From QHXQ01 sp963788965 (GTDB lineage Bacteria > Acidobacteriota > Blastocatellia > Pyrinomonadales > Pyrinomonadaceae), in contig CAWBIK010000006.1 of assembly GCA_963788965.1 (NCBI GenBank), positions 2,046,001-2,110,000 of the forward strand: a stretch of DNA of 64,000 nucleotides, read 5' to 3'. Position 1 is the stretch's first letter. Every line of letters starts with the position of its first letter. A model generated the notes under the pieces. The model was not told the origin of the DNA. It made no database searches and saw only the letters and a program-made list of their open reading frames with translations. The translations under genes and the position numbers were made by a program. This document shows positions 38,166 to 45,234 of this stretch, piece by piece.

Positions 38166-39026
38166 TTATTGGACAGTTTCGAGCGTTAAAATTTCCGCTT
38201 CTTGCGCGGCTCGGAGTTGTTGCCAACGCAGCACAAACTCGCTTGGCGTTCGGTGGTTGAGCGAGCTATGCGGACGAAATTGATTGTAATCTTCTCGCCA
38301 TGCCTCAACAATCTGTCGAGCATCGTCAAGCGATGTGAACCAGTTCTGATTCAAACACTCTTGCCGCAACCTACCATTGAAACTCTCGATGAAAGCATTG
38401 TCCGTTGGCTTGCCTGGACGACTGAACTCTAACTTCACGCCATTATGATGTGCCCATTCATTCATCGCCTTAGAGATGAATTCACTGCCATTATCTACCT
38501 TGATCATCTTCGGTATACCGAAGGTAGCCTTGAGTCGGTCCAGTACCTCGACCACGCGCCTGGCATTCAATGAGTAATCGATCTCAATAGCCGGACTCAC
38601 TCGACTAAAGTTATCCACTAACGTCAGGAGCCTAAATGAGCGCCCAGCTGAAAGCCGATCCGCCACGAAGTCCATGCTCCAGCACTGGTTCGGTCCACTT
38701 GGTGTCGGCAGCGGTACACGCAGTTCGCTCACCCGTTTCTTCTTCGTCTTGAGCCGTATAGACAAGCCTTCCTGGTTGTAGAGCCGGTAGACTCGCTTGT
38801 GGTTGATCTGCCATCCTTCTCTCAAAAGCAAGACATGCAGGCGGCGATAGCCGTAGCGAACGCGAGCGCCTGCTAGGTCTTTCAACCTGACCCTAAGTTC
38901 GGTCTGCGGGTTGGCATGATTGCGATAGTAGTAACAAGAGCGTGCGAAACCGAGAACCTGACAGGCACGACGCTTCGGCACCCGAAAGCCTGTACAGAGA
39001 AACTCCGCTAGTGCTCGCTTCTGCAC
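38166..39026 (-). CDS. IS3 transposase, OrfB (DDE integrase domain)
   Basis: 286 residues. An HTH_21 segment (YGYRRLHVLLLREGWQINHKRVYRLYNQEGL) is followed by the rve catalytic domain: first Asp in QCWSMDFVADRL, second in IKVDNGSEF, and Glu in NAFIESFNGRLRQECLN, with D-35-E spacing. It is translated as an OrfAB fusion by -1 slippage at the A6G heptamer (minus strand, 39038-39044) at the end of orfA; the frame opens directly after it. The reading frame appears intact, so the element could be active. Confidence 0.92.
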   Translation of the reverse strand: MQKRALAEFLCTGFRVPKRRACQVLGFARSCYYYRNHANPQTELRVRLKDLAGARVRYGYRRLHVLLLREGWQINHKRVYRLYNQEGLSIRLKTKKKRVSELRVPLPTPSGPNQCWSMDFVADRLSAGRSFRLLTLVDNFSRVSPAIEIDYSLNARRVVEVLDRLKATFGIPKMIKVDNGSEFISKAMNEWAHHNGVKLEFSRPGKPTDNAFIESFNGRLRQECLNQNWFTSLDDARQIVEAWREDYNQFRPHSSLNHRTPSEFVLRWQQLRAAQEAEILTLETVQ

Positions 39027-39031
39027 AGGCT

Positions 39032-39295
39032 TCAGAACTTTTTTCTCAGTACCTCTTGCAGCATGTGCTTATCGAGCGTGAGATCAGCAACCAGCGACTT
39101 CAGTTTCTTGTTCTCATCTTCGAGTTGTCGAAGTCGAGCCAACTCGGCTACACCCATGCCACTAAACTTTTTCTTCCAGCGATAAAAGGTCTGCTCAGTA
39201 ATGCCCATCTTGCGACAGACTTCAGCGACCGGTGTGCCAGCTTCGGCTTGTCGCAAAGTGTAGATCATCTGTTCGTTCGTAAATGACTTTTTCAT
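39032..39295 (-). CDS. IS3 transposase, OrfA (HTH)
   Basis: 87 residues: an N-terminal HTH_8 domain (FTNEQMIYTLRQAEAGTPVAEVCRKMGITEQTFYRWKKKFSGM) and a C-terminal leucine zipper (LRQLEDENKKLKSLVADLTLDKHMLQEVL). It ends at a slippery A6G sequence (...CTGAGAAAAAAGTTCTGA), the standard site for making the OrfAB transposase. Confidence 0.92.
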   Translation of the reverse strand: MKKSFTNEQMIYTLRQAEAGTPVAEVCRKMGITEQTFYRWKKKFSGMGVAELARLRQLEDENKKLKSLVADLTLDKHMLQEVLRKKF

Positions 39296-39375
39296 GCTTC
39301 CTCCTCTGGTTGAAGAGCCGTTCTGGAAGCAGAAATCCTAACATGCCGAGTGTCCAGTTTTTGGGGGATGTGTCA

Positions 39376-39479
39376 GAGTACCTAAAGCGGTGTGACAAGG
39401 TTTGGCTGCTCATGGTTACTGACGCGGGAATGCCGTCGAGCCATTATGACATTTCAGATGAAATAATATGCTGCACTTC
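39376..39479. other. Short remnant between the IS3 and IS4 elements
   Basis: 104 bp. On the plus strand it encodes YLKRCDKVWLLMVTDAGMPS... and a few more residues, which looks like a fragment of a real protein, but it has no start and I cannot assign it. It may be the only visible piece of the original transposon gene disrupted by the two insertions. Confidence 0.35.
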
Positions 39480-40651
39480 TAAGTACAGGACAAAAAATGA
39501 GAACTAAAGATGCATAAAAGCCATCGTGCTTCTATCCTTTCCGAGATTCACCGCAAATGAGTCTGAAAAGGAAGGAAAGTAACGATGGCTGACACGTCGC
39601 CGTTGGAGCGAGTGCTGCGACAAAATGTAACTTGGAATCGTGCGCGCATCAACTTTCTGGCAAAGTTTCTCATCGCTCTGATCGAAGTCAGAAGCGTCAA
39701 CCTCGCGGAACTTGCTAATGTTTTTTCGGGGCGCGCCAAGCAGCAGTCGCACTATAAGAGGATTCAACGATTCCTCCGGTTCTTTGAACTGCCCTATCAA
39801 GAGGTGGCGCTCTTCGTCGCGCGGCTGGTCAAAGTGCCCTCGCCATGGGTTCTGACGCTCGACCGAACAGACTGGTACTTTGGCGACACGCCCATCAACG
39901 TGATGGTCTTGGGGATCGCGCACAAAGGCGCGGCCTTTCCCGTGTTGTGGCATGTCTTGGAGAAGAAAGGCTGCTCGGACACTTCGGAGAGAATCGCTCT
40001 CGTAGACGAGTTTCTCGATTTGTTCGGTGTCACAGCGATTCGGTATCTGTGCGCCGACCGCGAGTTTATCGGCACAGACTGGTTCTCGTATCTGGTCCGA
40101 AAGCAAATTGATTTTCGCATCCGCGTGCGCGCCAACACGCAACTGACGACACGGCGCGGCCAGAAGGTCGCGGCTAGAAGGTTGTTCGCCAACCGACCGA
40201 TGGGGCACGCGGCACTGTTGGCTGGGGCGCGCCGGCTGTGGGGGCGTGCGGTCTATGTCAGCGGGATGCGGCTTGCGGGAGGTGACTTGCTGGTAGTGGT
40301 CGCTCCCAAACAGAGTGCCGAGATGATTGGAGGGTATGCGGTGCGATGGGAGATCGAGACCTTGTTCGGATGTTTGAAGTCGCGTGGCTTTCGGATGGAA
40401 CAAACGCATGTCACCGACCCGCAACGGCTCAGGAGATTGGTCGCACTGCTCGCCCTGGCGTTTTCGTGGGCGCACGTCATCGGCGAATGGTTGACGCAAT
40501 CGCAGCCACTCAAGACGAAGAAGCACGGACGAATGGAGCGCAGTATCTTCCGACATGGGTTCGACCACTTACGTCGCATACTATGCAGCGACGCATGCAA
40601 AGTGAACCGGCTTGCGTTTAGACAAGTTATTCAACTTTTGTCCTGTACTTA
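39480..40651 (+). mobile_element. IS4-family insertion sequence, 1,172 bp
   Basis: Perfect 16-bp terminal inverted repeats TAAGTACAGGACAAAA (39480-39495 and reversed at 40636-40651). They enclose one transposase gene whose TAA stop begins within the right repeat. I found no matching direct repeat outside the ends. Confidence 0.9.
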
Positions 40652-40652
40652 A
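39585..40652 (+). CDS. IS4-family transposase
   Basis: 355 residues with a DDE_Tnp_1-type core: first Asp in WVLTLDRTDWYFGD, second in RYLCADREFIG, and the YREK motif (Y-2-R-3-E-6-K) in YAVRWEIETLFGCLKSRGFR. RBS AAGGAAGG lies before ATG 39585. No frameshift. It is the copy between the IS3 element and the TniQ gene. Confidence 0.92.
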   Translation: MADTSPLERVLRQNVTWNRARINFLAKFLIALIEVRSVNLAELANVFSGRAKQQSHYKRIQRFLRFFELPYQEVALFVARLVKVPSPWVLTLDRTDWYFGDTPINVMVLGIAHKGAAFPVLWHVLEKKGCSDTSERIALVDEFLDLFGVTAIRYLCADREFIGTDWFSYLVRKQIDFRIRVRANTQLTTRRGQKVAARRLFANRPMGHAALLAGARRLWGRAVYVSGMRLAGGDLLVVVAPKQSAEMIGGYAVRWEIETLFGCLKSRGFRMEQTHVTDPQRLRRLVALLALAFSWAHVIGEWLTQSQPLKTKKHGRMERSIFRHGFDHLRRILCSDACKVNRLAFRQVIQLLSCT

Positions 40653-40671
40653 AAGGCAGGGTTAAGCGACA

Positions 40672-42171
40672 ATGTCTGAAATAGGCTTCTCAGGGAAATT
40701 ATGGCCGATACACCTAAAGCCTAAGGGGGACGAGCTATTATCGTCTTGGCTCGTCAGGCTTGCCGCGGCACATGGGCTACGGGTCCAATCTTTCTGTCAC
40801 GCTGTTTTGCCGCAGCGCAGATTGTGGTGGCAGGATACAGACCTCATCAATGATCAAGAGATGCTCCAGGCGCTAACGGAAGGCACTAATACACCACTTG
40901 ACCGGGCGTTGGACACAACGCTTACAACATACGAAGGGAGACTTTTCTCGGAACGCACGCGTAATGGCATTTACACTTGGATTCTTCCGCTGGGTGTACA
41001 AGGATATCGTGAACAAATGTTCGGCTTACAATTCTGTCCGTGGTGTTTGGCCGGAGATGCAGAGCCGTACTTTAGGCGGTGCTGGCGTTTGAGTTTTAAT
41101 GTTCTATGCCCTGAACATCGATCAATGTTGATGGACCACTGTCTCAATTGTGGAGCCTCGATTAAGTTACACAAAAAGATTTCCGCCACAGAGCGTCATA
41201 ATGCCCTACCTATTGAAATTACGCAGTGTCATCATTGCCTACATGATTTGAGAGATTTCGCCACAGAGCAATACCGCCGGGAAGTTGATTTAGAGGAGAT
41301 TGAATTTCGGAACTTTCTCATGGACGCATCAGAACAAGGTTGGGTAAAAATTCCATCTCACGGCTACATTTACTCTCATCTATTTTTTGTCGGGCTCCAG
41401 CAAATCTCGGCCATAGTAATAGGCAATAGGAAGTCAAAACATATTCAGGAGTCATTGGTCCAGCACTTTAACCTGAGAAGATTTATACCTACCGCATCGA
41501 AATCTAATCAGAATTTCAGAAGATTTGACGCTGCTGGACGAAGAGGAGTACTTGAAGCATGCCAGCAACTTCTCAGAACTTGGCCTAATAATTTCGTCGA
41601 ATTCTGCCGCTCTAATAGTTTGTTGAGCGGCGAATTAGTTCTCTCTGACATTGAGCTGCCCTATTGGTATTTCAAAGTAATCCGGGAGCACCTGACGAGT
41701 CCGCGTTACATCTACGTGGTGACCGATCAAGAGTTCGAGTCGGTACTCAGGTATCTAAAGGTAAAACAGATCAAGCCTACTTTTGGAGAGCTATGTAAGT
41801 ATCTACCTAATAATGCTGTTTACGCGTTCATGAAGCGGAAAAATCTTATCGGTAAGCCCTTTATTATCGATACGTGCCCGTGCTGTCAAACAATAGCCTT
41901 GCAACGTAGAGCAGGGCGCTGTCGTAACGGAGAACCCAGATTCAGATGTAAGGCATGTAATCAGCGCTATCCGCAAGATATGGACTTGCGTAAGCCTCAT
42001 CCCAAGAGTCAACAAAAGCATGGGGCTTCGCACAAACATCCTCCTGAGATTCGGCAAAAAGCAATTGATTTATATTTGGAGGGAAACAGCTTTAGGAAGG
42101 TGGGACGAATTATGTCAATTCAGAGAGATACAATCAGGAAATGGTATAAAGACCATATAGGGAATAGGTAG
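40672..42171 (+). CDS. tniQ: TniQ/TnsD-family transposon target-site protein with C-terminal zinc ribbon and HTH
   Basis: 499 residues. The N-terminal TniQ domain (WPIHLKPKGDELLSSWLVRLAAAHG) is followed by a zinc-finger set: CPWC (122-125), C146/H149, CLNC (157-160) and CHHC (186-189). The C-terminus has CPCC (402-405) and CKAC (426-429), an IS1 InsA-like zinc ribbon, and an HTH at about 459-495 (PPEIRQKAIDLYLEGNSFRKVGRIM). TnsD-type proteins bind a chromosomal attachment site and recruit the transposase. The InsA-like tail could be the site-recognition module. The start has AGGG about 13 nt before ATG. Codon use is AT-richer than the host genes. No TnsA/B/C adjacent. Confidence 0.85.
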   Translation: MSEIGFSGKLWPIHLKPKGDELLSSWLVRLAAAHGLRVQSFCHAVLPQRRLWWQDTDLINDQEMLQALTEGTNTPLDRALDTTLTTYEGRLFSERTRNGIYTWILPLGVQGYREQMFGLQFCPWCLAGDAEPYFRRCWRLSFNVLCPEHRSMLMDHCLNCGASIKLHKKISATERHNALPIEITQCHHCLHDLRDFATEQYRREVDLEEIEFRNFLMDASEQGWVKIPSHGYIYSHLFFVGLQQISAIVIGNRKSKHIQESLVQHFNLRRFIPTASKSNQNFRRFDAAGRRGVLEACQQLLRTWPNNFVEFCRSNSLLSGELVLSDIELPYWYFKVIREHLTSPRYIYVVTDQEFESVLRYLKVKQIKPTFGELCKYLPNNAVYAFMKRKNLIGKPFIIDTCPCCQTIALQRRAGRCRNGEPRFRCKACNQRYPQDMDLRKPHPKSQQKHGASHKHPPEIRQKAIDLYLEGNSFRKVGRIMSIQRDTIRKWYKDHIGNR

Positions 42172-42177
42172 TTTACT

Positions 42178-42315
42178 GTGAATTACGAAAAGATAATGCG
42201 AATTTCTACAAAAGTTGGTGCGACTAGTTTTGACCCACAATCCGAGGCTTACGAGAGGATGCTTGCTCAGGAGGAACAAGCTTCCGAATCAACTTCCGCG
42301 GCCAAAACACCATAG
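42178..42315 (+). CDS. Small 45-aa protein downstream of tniQ
   Basis: GTG start 42178, six bases after the tniQ stop, reading MNYEKIMRISTKVGATSFDP... and ending in a Ser/Glu/Ala-rich tail. Close spacing suggests co-translation with tniQ, but no family is recognised. It ends three bases before a strong palindrome. Confidence 0.45.
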   Translation: MNYEKIMRISTKVGATSFDPQSEAYERMLAQEEQASESTSAAKTP

Positions 42316-42317
42316 CC

Positions 42318-42343
42318 AGGCATCGGCCCGCGGGCCGATGCCT
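42318..42343 (+). terminator. 26-bp perfect palindrome after tniQ operon
   Basis: AGGCATCGGCCCG followed at once by its complement. Stem of up to 11 bp with a small loop, GC-rich core; little T run after it. Placed exactly after the 45-aa gene. Confidence 0.7.
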
Positions 42344-42360
42344 ATCTTGGATAATTCCCT

Positions 42361-42410
42361 ACTGGTCGGAAAAGTCTCGAACTAGGCTAGCGTAAGGCAA
42401 AGGTTCGAGA
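42361..42410. repeat. Inverted repeat TCTCGAAC / GTTCGAGA
   Basis: GTCTCGAAC near 42373 and GTTCGAGAC near 42401 flank a short spacer, between the tniQ operon and the membrane-protein pair. Could act as a terminator for the membrane-protein operon. Confidence 0.5.
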
Positions 42411-42445
42411 CAAAGTTGGACGCCGAGTAAAGCTAACGGTCCAAC

Positions 42446-43663
42446 TCATACACTGTTCTGGTACTCGTTGTACTCGCGAGGATGGTTCTCAGCTTGCTCC
42501 CGCCGGCGGATCAAACCCCGCCTTAAGAGTGACTCTAGCGCAGGGAGTACGTCCTGTGGGTGCGTTCCGCCGCCGAGCAGGCCTGCTAAGTTAACTGTGC
42601 GGGCCGCGCCCTTGTCGGTGAGCACACTAACGACGCTGTCGTCACTCACGCTGGTATCGTACAGGGGAAATCTCACTTTCGCCGGAGGAGAAACCACCTT
42701 ACGGCCGCCCGCTATGCTTTTAATTAACTCAGGATCGTCATACATCCTACTACGTGAGAGATCCGAATCACGGGATGGGTCTCGGTTGGCTCTTGTCCCT
42801 ACTAACCTTCTCCTCTCGCTACCGTCCCAGTTGGGGAAGAGGAAGGCTGACGGGTTACTGATGTACTGCCTCAGCCTTTTCCTCCCTAGGTGTCTTGTGA
42901 GCAGGTAGAATTTATCCCACGGGGTCCGCCCCACGTCGTAGCGCAGGAACGACGGGTCCTGCCGCTCCTCGGCGATCCTGACCTTGTAGAACTCGTATAG
43001 CTTTCTAATCCTTCTACCGATCTCTACCGGGGGGACGTCCAGCCCCCAGCCGTCAGGCTGCTGACAATAGAACAGGTCATGCTCCCTACAATATTCTATG
43101 GCCCTCGCGTAATTGTAGCGGGGCACGACTTTCAGCCTCAGAAGTACCCTCGTGAGAGGTCTCTCCAGGGTCTTAACCGTGGCACCTTTCTTCGGCAATA
43201 AAACACTCTCCAATGCGCTCGGGATAACGGCGACGATGATCCCAATGATAACCCCCAATAAGGGGGCCGGCACGACCAACGCGTAAGGCGGGAGTGCCAG
43301 GCTCAGATTAAAAAAGAAGGCCCCGATGGCCCACTCGATTGTGAGGAAAATCAGCAGGAAGGGCCATATCTTGACCACGGCGCGCAACATATACCCTTGG
43401 GACTCTTTATAGAATTGAGAATATAGAATTAATACATGCGTTAAGACTAGTCCCGCCAAAATTAAAATCAACTCAACAAGCCACTCCCAAGATTTTGGGG
43501 TGACTTGTAATCGAGTCACAAAGATAGTTAGCAGATAGGCCAAGCCTATCAAAGCAAAGTTCGCAAGAGTCACAGCGAAGAATATCTTCAGGCGTCGCCC
43601 ATAAAACCTAAGGAATTCGCTTAGCGGTAACTCTGTCGGCAGTTTGTTGCTGTATTCCTTCAT
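42446..43663 (-). CDS. Unknown membrane protein, 405 aa, island cargo
   Basis: Four hydrophobic segments in the first half: residues about 28-50, 63-81, 97-118 and 126-152. A cytoplasmic-looking C-terminal region of 230 residues follows, rich in basic and Tyr/Trp residues (EYCREHDLFYCQQPDGWGLDVPP, RTPWDKFYLLTRHLG). The end (VNLAGLLGGGTHPQDVLPALESLLRRGLIRRRE) looks like a winged helix. No named domain recognised. The first ~19 codons overlap the 3' end of the gene upstream in another frame. Lower GC than the flanking chromosome and location inside the Tn7-like island suggest transfer; defence or signalling is possible but not shown. Confidence 0.65.
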   Translation of the reverse strand: MKEYSNKLPTELPLSEFLRFYGRRLKIFFAVTLANFALIGLAYLLTIFVTRLQVTPKSWEWLVELILILAGLVLTHVLILYSQFYKESQGYMLRAVVKIWPFLLIFLTIEWAIGAFFFNLSLALPPYALVVPAPLLGVIIGIIVAVIPSALESVLLPKKGATVKTLERPLTRVLLRLKVVPRYNYARAIEYCREHDLFYCQQPDGWGLDVPPVEIGRRIRKLYEFYKVRIAEERQDPSFLRYDVGRTPWDKFYLLTRHLGRKRLRQYISNPSAFLFPNWDGSERRRLVGTRANRDPSRDSDLSRSRMYDDPELIKSIAGGRKVVSPPAKVRFPLYDTSVSDDSVVSVLTDKGAARTVNLAGLLGGGTHPQDVLPALESLLRRGLIRRREQAENHPREYNEYQNSV

Positions 43664-44021
43664 CGTTAAGAGTTAGTCTGGTTTTAGAATCAAGTAACAT
43701 ACTTTCTTCTGCTGGGTTCAGCTTAGGGCCATATTTGATCCTCCTTACAGACTTTATAAAATCATGATAAATACTGTAAACAACAACAGAAGAGGTGGAC
43801 AATTCAGCGAACCATTTTAGGATTACCAGTAAAACGAAGGAGTTGGTGGGATCAATCCAGTGAATCAGCTTATCAAAGCAGAATAGAACTAATGCCCAAA
43901 GAGCTACAAGGCCGAGGTCCAGAATGAGAAAGAAGATAACGGCCCACAGAAACTTCCACTTCTCCAATAAAATTCTTCCCCATCCATCTCTCTCAACCTC
44001 TTCCATTTGTCTACCTACCAC
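43608..44021 (-). CDS. Unknown two-TM protein, 137 aa, overlapping the 405-aa gene
   Basis: Two hydrophobic segments (LWAVIFFLILDLGLVALWALVLFCFDKL and FVLLVILKWFAELSTSSVVVYSIY) with a soluble basic tail (RRIKYGPKLNPAEESMLL). The tail overlaps the first 56 bp of the next gene, so the two are translationally linked and probably form a membrane complex. No family recognised. Low GC, island cargo. Confidence 0.6.
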   Translation of the reverse strand: MVGRQMEEVERDGWGRILLEKWKFLWAVIFFLILDLGLVALWALVLFCFDKLIHWIDPTNSFVLLVILKWFAELSTSSVVVYSIYHDFIKSVRRIKYGPKLNPAEESMLLDSKTRLTLNDEGIQQQTADRVTAKRIP

Positions 44022-44340
44022 TTAGTATGAGAATGGCCGATGGTTAGTTAGTATTAAAGCCGACGAAGCTGTCAGCAGGGGTGCGAAGTTAAAGCGCGGG
44101 AAGCATATTACTGGAGGGATGACTCGTCAATGGCGAGACTGTTGGAGCGGCCGGTTGGAGGAATTATTGGGCATTGTCAAATCTTATCCGGAGGTGCCGC
44201 GTCCTTTAATCAATGCGACGTCTACTACTTTATTCAGTTCTTTGGGACATAGCGTCTGCTAGGCGTGATATAAGCCAAGTCTATGACAGCAGCACGGTCG
44301 CCACATCAGTCTGCTGCCGCTAAAGACCCACAAAATTTAA
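44022..44340. other. Intergenic region upstream of the membrane-protein pair
   Basis: Contains one short plus-strand frame (44119-44262, 47 codons, starting MTRQWRDCWSGRLEELL) that looks weakly coding, perhaps the remains of a gene. Otherwise AT-rich sequence that may hold the promoter of the pair at 44021. No hairpin of note. Confidence 0.4.
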
Positions 44341-45076
44341 GGGTCATGACTAGATAGCGATAGCTGATCTAGTGATTTTCAGAAGGAGTCGGTAGAGGTC
44401 TTCACCTCGATGATTGAACCTGAACTCGCACTCCTTCAGATGCAGGTAAAAGGTCGAGCGGCTCATGCCGCGGAATTTGACCAGGCGCGTCTTCGCCATG
44501 CCCCAGAAGCCCTCGATGCCGTTGATGTGGGCCGTGCCTCTGGCGAACTCGTCGCGGTCATGACGGACACGATAGTGCTTCTTGTAGCCCATGTGCACGA
44601 TGCCGTCGTAAGAGCGGAAGCCGTCGGTATGAATGGTCGCCGCCAGCTCGACTTTGCCTCGAATAATCGCTTGAAGACTGGCTTTCTTGCAGTTCGGCAC
44701 GACCTCCGTGTAGACGCGCCCGTTCCTCTTGTAGATGCCGAAGACAACTGTTTTACCGCGCGCGCCGCGCCCGCGCTTGCCGCGAACACGCCGCGCGCCG
44801 AAGTAGCTCTCGTCGAGTTCGACCTCGCCGCTGAACGGCGACTCGCGCTCGCAGTGCGCGGCGACGGCCTGCCGAATCAACGTCAGATACCGGTTGACCG
44901 TGTTGCGGTTCAGCCCCGTCAACGCGGCGCTCTGCGTGGCCGTCAAATCGAGTGCAAAGAGCTTCAGGAGTCGCCGAAATTTAGCACGAGAAATTCGTGC
45001 GCGAACAAATCGCTTGGAACTGACTGCCATGACTTAGTTTAACGCCGGCTCAGTCGTCGTTATCTAGTCATGACCC
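44341..45076 (-). mobile_element. Complete IS1595-family element, 736 bp, with 8-bp target duplication
   Basis: Terminal inverted repeats GGGTCATGACTAGATA (44341-44356 and reversed at 45061-45076) are perfect over 16 bp. The flanking octamers AAATTTAA (44333-44340 and 45077-45084) are identical, the 8-bp duplication expected for this family. It contains one intact transposase gene, so it looks recent and possibly active. Confidence 0.96.
44350..45030 (-). CDS. IS1595-family (ISXO2-like) transposase
   Basis: 226 residues. An N-terminal HTH (FRRLLKLFALDLTATQSAALTGLNRNTVNRYLTLI) is followed by the DDE_Tnp_IS1595 core: VELDESYFGARRVRGKRGRGA, ATIHTDGFRSYDG and GIEGFWGMAKTRLVKFRG. The usual upstream zinc-binding N-terminus is short or missing. 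ATG at 45030. Confidence 0.95.
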   Translation of the reverse strand: MAVSSKRFVRARISRAKFRRLLKLFALDLTATQSAALTGLNRNTVNRYLTLIRQAVAAHCERESPFSGEVELDESYFGARRVRGKRGRGARGKTVVFGIYKRNGRVYTEVVPNCKKASLQAIIRGKVELAATIHTDGFRSYDGIVHMGYKKHYRVRHDRDEFARGTAHINGIEGFWGMAKTRLVKFRGMSRSTFYLHLKECEFRFNHRGEDLYRLLLKITRSAIAI

Positions 45077-45090
45077 AAATTTAATTCTCA

Positions 45091-45230
45091 TCTCCTCTTG
45101 TAATCTTCGCATCATCTTTTGTAATCCGCATTATCTTTTGTAATTCACATTTACGCCTAAAGATTATTCGCAATCACTTCTGAACAATTCGCGAGCACTT
45201 TTGATCATTCGCAACGACTTTTGGTTTTTA
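45091..45230 (-). repeat. Right-end array of the ~20-bp repeat
   Basis: Read on the minus strand from the outside: CCAAAAGTCGTTGCGAATGA, TCAAAAGTGCTCGCGAATTG, TCAGAAGTGATTGCGAATAA, then after a gap TACAAAAGATAATGCGGAT and TACAAAAGATGATGCGAAG. The first two are head-to-tail without spacing. Same motif as the left end, in inverted orientation. Confidence 0.75.
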
Positions 45231-45234
45231 GCAA

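Larger units (their letters stand above)
38152..39375 (-). mobile_element. IS3-family insertion sequence, 1,224 bp
   Basis: Contains orfA and orfB in the IS3 arrangement. Termini start TGACCTGCACCCAATTATTG (left) and TGACACATCCCCCAAAAACT (right, reversed), related inverted repeats that share the segment around TGGACA. The flanking trinucleotides (TAG left, GAG right) do not match, so no target duplication is evident. It is inserted in the left part of the Tn7-like island. Confidence 0.88.
37940..45234. mobile_element. Tn7-like transposon or remnant, inserted next to the rlmD stop codon
   Basis: Three observations support this. First, inverted arrays of a ~20-bp motif lie at both edges (left 37990-38105, right 45091-45230). 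Second, a TniQ/TnsD-type gene lies inside. Third, the interior is AT-richer and full of IS elements while both flanks are host genes. The outermost copies match over about 30 bp: CCCAGAAGTCGTTGCGAAT (left) against ACCAAAAGTCGTTGCGAAT (right, reversed). I cannot find TnsA, TnsB or TnsC, so the element would need them in trans or has lost them to the IS insertions. Exact termini and a 5-bp target duplication were not resolved. End coordinates are approximate. Confidence 0.6.

Noticed and set aside
38152..39375. Target-site duplication for the IS3 element
   Set aside because: Flanking bases TAG and GAG do not match at 3-5 bp; I could not confirm one.
39480..40651. Target-site duplication for the IS4 element
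   Set aside because: No direct repeat seen in the 12 bp on each side.
45091..45230. CRISPR-like repeats at the right edge of the island
   Set aside because: Copies abut or are irregularly spaced, and the same motif occurs inverted at the other edge; transposon ends explain this better.
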